From Moorella glycerini (GTDB lineage: Bacteria > Bacillota > DSM-521 > Neomoorellales > Neomoorellaceae), in contig NZ_CP046244.1 of NCBI RefSeq assembly GCF_009735625.1, positions 930,001-994,000 of the forward strand: a stretch of 64,000 nucleotides of DNA. The letters are read 5' to 3'. Under the pieces are notes generated by a model. That model did no database searches and had not been told where the DNA came from. It saw only the letters and a program-made list of their open reading frames with translations. Below are positions 60,117-64,000 of this stretch, piece by piece. Made by a program: the position numbers and the translations under genes. Position 1 is the stretch's first letter, and each line of letters opens with the position of its first letter.

Positions 60117-60830
60117 TTATTCCTTTTGCAATTCCCGCTCGACAAAGCGCAGGTGCTCGCAGACGGCCCGCCGGGCGGCGCGGGGGTTGTGGTCCCGGAT
60201 GGCTTCATAAATGCGCCGGTGCTGCTCAAAGAGTAACTGCGGGTTGCCCGGGGTAGTGTAGAGGCGCTGGCGGCTGGCCCTCAAGGCCTGGCGCATGGTG
60301 TCGGAAACGGTGTGCATGAGCCGGGCCAGGACGGAGTTACGCGCCGCTTCGGCTATGGCCAGGTGAAAGCGCAGGTCGGCTTCTTCGCCCAGGGTGCCCT
60401 TCCGCAGGTCACGTTCCATTTCCTTTAAAATCTCGGCCATTTTTTCTAAATCCTCCGGCCCGGCGCGGCGGGCCGCGAGATGCGCGGCCTCGCCTTCTAA
60501 GGCCTGGCGGGCCTCCAGGAGTTCTATGGCCGCCTGGCGGTCCAGGAGCAGGGCCATTGCTAAGGGCTCTACAATGGCCCCCTGCCGGATGTTCTGGACA
60601 AAGGTGCCCTCCCCCGGCCGGATGTCAATAACCCCCATGGCCGCCAGGGCGCTCAGGGCTTCCCGCACGGAGGCGCGGCTGACGGCCAGCCGTTCGGACA
60701 GTTCCCGCTCCGAAGGCAGGCGATCCCCCGGTTTCAGGTTGCCCTCGCCGATGAGGTCCTTGATCTGCTGGACGATTTCTTCATATATTTTTTTGGGCCG
60801 GATGGGCCTCAGTTCCACCTCTGTCCTCAC
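60117..60830 (-). CDS. lutR: GntR/FadR-family regulator of the lactate utilisation genes (LutR/LldR-like)
   Basis: This 237-aa protein has an N-terminal winged helix (IYEEIVQQIKDLIGEGNLKPGDRLPSERELSERLAVSRASVREALSAL) and a C-terminal FCD helical domain with the metal-binding residues spread over RFHLAIAEAARN and LLFEQHRRIYEAI. It lies immediately downstream of the lut genes on the same strand. LldR/LutR proteins respond to lactate. The start is GTG; a second GTG five codons on is possible. Confidence 0.86.
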   Translation of the reverse strand: MRTEVELRPIRPKKIYEEIVQQIKDLIGEGNLKPGDRLPSERELSERLAVSRASVREALSALAAMGVIDIRPGEGTFVQNIRQGAIVEPLAMALLLDRQAAIELLEARQALEGEAAHLAARRAGPEDLEKMAEILKEMERDLRKGTLGEEADLRFHLAIAEAARNSVLARLMHTVSDTMRQALRASRQRLYTTPGNPQLLFEQHRRIYEAIRDHNPRAARRAVCEHLRFVERELQKE

Positions 60831-61012
60831 CTCTAAAAAGCAATTTATCTAAGACCGGCATTAAACCCTGAAAGGAGAGGTTACCCTCAGGCGCAGGTTC
60901 CACCCCATGCCTGTTTACTCCATACCTGTATCGAAATAACCTGTACCGGGCGCAGCCGAAAACTGGATCTCATCTGTTCAGCGTTAATGTGACTGGAGCC
61001 ATATCTGTAGCC

Positions 61013-63301
61013 TTATTCGTCTTCACAGTCCGCAAGTATCTCTGCCGTGTGCTTTACCTGCATAGCGCTACCCAGCTGGTCCAGGCCGCCGCGGAGCTGG
61101 AGGACACAGCCGGGGCAGTCTACGGCCACCACTTCCGCGCCGCTCGCCACAATATTTTTCAGCTTGCGCTCCAGGATGGGCCTGCTGATTTCCGGGTACT
61201 TGATACTGTAGGAACCGCCGAAACCGCAGCAGCGGTCGCTTTCTTTCATTTCCACCAGTTCTAACCCCGTCTGGCCCTGCAAAACCCGGCGCGCCACCTG
61301 GTCCAGGCCCAGATGCCGCTTGAAGTGGCAGGAATCGTGGTAGGTGACTTTGACCGCCTGGTTGCCGGCTTGTGTCAATTCCCCCGGCGGCTCCGCCCGG
61401 CGGCCGGAAGTCGTGCATTGCCGGTCAAGGGAACCCTGCCTGCCGGTTTCCAGCCCTTCCCCGGCCCCCTGCTTCTTTTCCCCATTTCCGCCTGGTGGCC
61501 CGAAAGGTCCTTGTCGCCCGCCGGTCAATTCATGGACCAGTTCGGTGAAGTCCTTGACCTTCGCCGCCAGGGCCTGTGCCCGCCCCTCCCAGGCCGGGTC
61601 TCCGGCCAGGAGTTCGGGGAAGTCCTTCTTCAGGGCCACGGCGCAGGTGGGGCAGGCGGTGACCACCACCTCGGCCCGGGCGCCTTCCAGGGCAGCTATA
61701 TTCTGTTTAGCCAGTTTAACCGCCGTCTCCCGGTCGCCGGCGTAAGTTGCCGGCGCGCCGCAGCAGGCCTGTTCCTGAGGGAAGACTACCTGCACCCCTT
61801 CCCGCCCCAGGACTTTATAAACGGCCTCGCCGATCTCCGGGTAGGCAAAGTCAATGACGCAGCCGCTGTAGAAGGCGGCCCGGAGACGGGGCTTGCTCAA
61901 GGGACGCTCCAGGTCCTTCGCCCGGTCCCGCAGGGGCCTCCCGGCAATGGCCGGCAGGCTGCGCCCTTCCGTAAGGCTGCTGAAAAAGAGGGGCAGGTGC
62001 CGGATGAGGGGTCGGCCGTGGGTCACCGGCCCCTGGAGACGGGCAGCGGCCCGCAGCAGGGTGTGCATAAGCTTCGGCCTGGCCACCACCCCGTGGAGGG
62101 CAAGGCGGTAGCCGCGGGAAAGGCCCTGCTTCCTGACGACCCGCTCCCGCAGCTTCAATACCAGCTCGGGGATGTTGATCTGCGCCGGGCAGACCTCAGC
62201 GCAGCGCCGGCAGCCGATGCACAGGCTCTGGGGATCGGCGGCGTCTTCCAGTGAATTGAAGAAGGCTGTGAGGATACTGCCGATGCCACCGCTGTAAATA
62301 TAACCGTAGACCTGGCCGCTGACCAGCTGGAAGACAGGGCAGACATTGGTGCAGGAGGCGCAGCGGATGCACTGCAGGGCTTCCTTGAAGACCGGGTCGG
62401 CGGCCATGCGGGTGCGGCCATTGTCCAGAAGAACGACGTGTAACTCCTTAATCCCTTCGCCCTCACCCTTCCAGGCCGGGACCGGGCCGGTAATCATGGT
62501 CACATAGCTGGTAATGGGCTGGGCTGTCCCGCTACGGGGCAGGGCCTCCAGGATGGGGACGATGTCTTTAATGCCGGGCACCAGCTTCTCGTAGCCGACA
62601 ATGGCCACGTGCACCGGGGGAACGGTGGTGGCCAGGCGGGCGTTACCTTCATTGGTGCAGATGACGATGGTCCCCGTCTCGGCCACGGCAATGTTGGCGC
62701 CGCTGATGCCCATACCGGCGGTCAGGAATTTTTTCCTTAATTCTCGCCGGGCGATGCGGACCATATTTTTAATATCCGGTTCCACCGGCTCATTCAGGTA
62801 ACGGCTGAAGACCCGGGCCACCTCTTCCTTGGGCAGGTGGATGGCCGGCATGACCATGTGGGAGGGCCTTTCCCCGGGCATGAGCTGCAGGATCCACTCC
62901 GCCAGGTCAGTCTCATGGGGGGTGATGCCCCGCTCCTGTAGGTACGCGTTGAGGTGGATCTCTTCCGAAGCAAAGGACTTGGACTTGACAATATCGGTAA
63001 CGCCATGTTCTCTAGCTACCTGGTAGATGTATTCCCTGGCGGCCGCTGCGTCCTTAGCACGGAATACCTTGCCGCCACGGGCCTCCACCGCCCGGGTGAA
63101 CTGCTCAGCCAGTTCCTCGTAACGGCTGGCGGCATCAGCCTTGATAGCGGCAATCCTCTGCCTTAAGGATTCAAAGTCCCGGCCGGCATAGACCTGCTCC
63201 CGGGAAACGATGTAAGCATCGGCAAAGCGCTCTAGTGCCCCGCGCAGGCTGGCATTGTCCAAAGCCCGGCGAATACGCTGTTTGAATTCTTTACCGGCCA
63301 T
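61013..63301 (-). CDS. Lactate utilisation Fe-S protein: LutB fused to LutA
   Basis: The ATG at 63301 follows GGGGGTG and gives 762 residues. The N-terminal LUD domain (about 60-290) is LutB-like, followed by two 4Fe-4S motifs: CIRCASCTNVCP near 312 and CIGCRRCAEVCP near 365. The C-terminal third is LutA-like, with two CCG domains (QACCGAPATY with ACPTC; DRCCGFGG with CPGC). The two CCG domains are split by about 55 low-complexity residues rich in Gly, Gln and Arg. LutABC oxidises L-lactate to pyruvate in the cytoplasm. Confidence 0.88.
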   Translation of the reverse strand: MAGKEFKQRIRRALDNASLRGALERFADAYIVSREQVYAGRDFESLRQRIAAIKADAASRYEELAEQFTRAVEARGGKVFRAKDAAAAREYIYQVAREHGVTDIVKSKSFASEEIHLNAYLQERGITPHETDLAEWILQLMPGERPSHMVMPAIHLPKEEVARVFSRYLNEPVEPDIKNMVRIARRELRKKFLTAGMGISGANIAVAETGTIVICTNEGNARLATTVPPVHVAIVGYEKLVPGIKDIVPILEALPRSGTAQPITSYVTMITGPVPAWKGEGEGIKELHVVLLDNGRTRMAADPVFKEALQCIRCASCTNVCPVFQLVSGQVYGYIYSGGIGSILTAFFNSLEDAADPQSLCIGCRRCAEVCPAQINIPELVLKLRERVVRKQGLSRGYRLALHGVVARPKLMHTLLRAAARLQGPVTHGRPLIRHLPLFFSSLTEGRSLPAIAGRPLRDRAKDLERPLSKPRLRAAFYSGCVIDFAYPEIGEAVYKVLGREGVQVVFPQEQACCGAPATYAGDRETAVKLAKQNIAALEGARAEVVVTACPTCAVALKKDFPELLAGDPAWEGRAQALAAKVKDFTELVHELTGGRQGPFGPPGGNGEKKQGAGEGLETGRQGSLDRQCTTSGRRAEPPGELTQAGNQAVKVTYHDSCHFKRHLGLDQVARRVLQGQTGLELVEMKESDRCCGFGGSYSIKYPEISRPILERKLKNIVASGAEVVAVDCPGCVLQLRGGLDQLGSAMQVKHTAEILADCEDE

Positions 63302-63854
63302 GATGCCCACCCCCGTTATCGCCTATCAGGATAATCAGCAGCCGTTCCGGGCCGTGCACGCCGATGGTCAGGCTGCGTTCTATGTCGGCCGTGCGGCTGG
63401 GCCCCGTGACCAGGGTGAAATATCCCGGCCAGGAACCCCGCCCCAGGTAGGCGTCGATTACCTCGGTTAAATTGGCCCGGACCCGCTCCACCGGCAGCAG
63501 GGCCACGCAGTTGAGCGGCAGCATGGCCGCCAGGCGGGTTTTAAGATCGGTAGCGTCCATAGCCAGGGTGCCCGTCTCGGCAATGCCATAATCAAATTCC
63601 ACAATGCCGGTATCGGCCTGGCGGGCAAAACAGGCGCCGTCCTTCTCAATACTGAACCCCGCCTGGCCCAGGGCCTTTTCCACCCCTGCTGTCTGCACCA
63701 GGGGAGAATCTACCAGGGCCACCTTCAATCCCAGGGGGCGTAAAATTTCTACCAGTTTGGAAGCAACCTCTCCCGGTCCAGCTACCGGGATTACCCGGGC
63801 CCCCATCGCTTCGGCCTGGCTGGTGAAGGAGGCGATTAATTCCGCGTGGCGCAA
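63291..63854 (-). CDS. lutC: LutC-like LUD-domain protein
   Basis: This 187-aa protein is a stand-alone LUD domain: GIVEFDYGIAETGTLAMDATD near 85, LLPLNCVALLPVERV and GYFTLVTGPSRTADIERSLTIGVHGPERL at the C terminus. The start is TTG after GGGAGGG. It overlaps the LutB-LutA fusion gene by about 10 bp. It completes the LutABC set. Confidence 0.88.
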   Translation of the reverse strand: MRHAELIASFTSQAEAMGARVIPVAGPGEVASKLVEILRPLGLKVALVDSPLVQTAGVEKALGQAGFSIEKDGACFARQADTGIVEFDYGIAETGTLAMDATDLKTRLAAMLPLNCVALLPVERVRANLTEVIDAYLGRGSWPGYFTLVTGPSRTADIERSLTIGVHGPERLLIILIGDNGGGHHGR

Positions 63855-64000
63855 ATAGAAACCCTCCCGAAATAGAAGTCAGATGCAAGAAGTCAGAAGT
63901 CGGAATTTCCGTCAGAACTGGCTGGAAGCCAGTTCCTTTTAACTTATCGCCGGAAAGTCCCAACTATAAGGACGGGATGATAGATGGTATTTTGGTACAA
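63855..64000 (-). other. Upstream region of the lut genes
   Basis: This stretch holds a short AGAAGTCAGA repeat (about 63874-63899) and the presumed promoter of lutC. No clear -35/-10 pair or FCD-type operator can be fixed. Confidence 0.3.

Overview
The window looks like a chromosomal segment of a thermophilic acetogenic Firmicute, most like Moorella. The basis is recognition of protein character, not a database search: moderately GC-rich DNA, strong GGAGG-type ribosome binding sites, frequent GTG/TTG starts, corrinoid and tetrahydrofolate methyltransferases, CODH-type and AOR-type proteins, sigma-54 circuits and IS605/IS110 elements.

Layout. 1-8.2 kb is ordinary chromosome: a partial AmmeMemo fusion gene, a LytS/LytTR two-component pair next to a CstA-type transporter, a CwlD-type amidase and a two-gene ABC exporter. 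8.3-19.1 kb is one minus-strand run of ten genes behind a near-consensus sigma-54 promoter (19064-19079). In order it encodes a UroD-fold methyltransferase, a corrinoid protein, a pterin methyltransferase, a sodium:solute symporter, an Fe-S flavoprotein, a CooF-like ferredoxin, a short CODH-like protein lacking half of the C-cluster ligands, an FAD/NAD oxidoreductase, a molybdopterin oxidoreductase and a DmsB-like ferredoxin. 19.2-26.5 kb holds two paralogous CBS-PAS-PAS-AAA-Fis sigma-54 activators, a second symporter and an OsmC protein. An 18-bp dyad (TGGTGC-N6-GCACCA type) occurs three times upstream of each sigma-54 promoter and once over the promoter of the second activator.

26.7-33.9 kb is a mobile region. 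It holds a HicBA module, a 3.3-kb transposon with matching 14-bp ends and a 6-bp target duplication, an IS605-type TnpB with an internally deleted TnpA, and an IS110 transposase split by a -1 frameshift. 33.9-39.5 kb carries an AOR-family protein missing its cluster-binding loop, a DUF4258/YgiT module flanked by a duplicated cyclase tail, a cyclase, glucose-6-phosphate dehydrogenase, tRNA-Gly and an AbrB-like protein.

39.6-58.5 kb is an L-rhamnose locus with a bacterial microcompartment (BMC): mutarotase, isomerase, kinase, ABC uptake system, class II aldolase, three BMC-H, one BMC-T and one BMC-P shell proteins, CoA-acylating aldehyde dehydrogenase, PduL, PduS, acetate kinase and a DeoR regulator. 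No diol dehydratase, glycyl radical enzyme or alcohol dehydrogenase is present. The encoded route is therefore best read as rhamnose to DHAP plus lactaldehyde, then lactaldehyde to lactyl-CoA, lactyl-phosphate and lactate with ATP formation. A LutR/LutAB-fusion/LutC set at 60-63.9 kb could then oxidise lactate to pyruvate. Between them lie tRNA-Lys/Glu/Asp and small toxin-antitoxin-type genes. No CRISPR array and no rRNA were seen.
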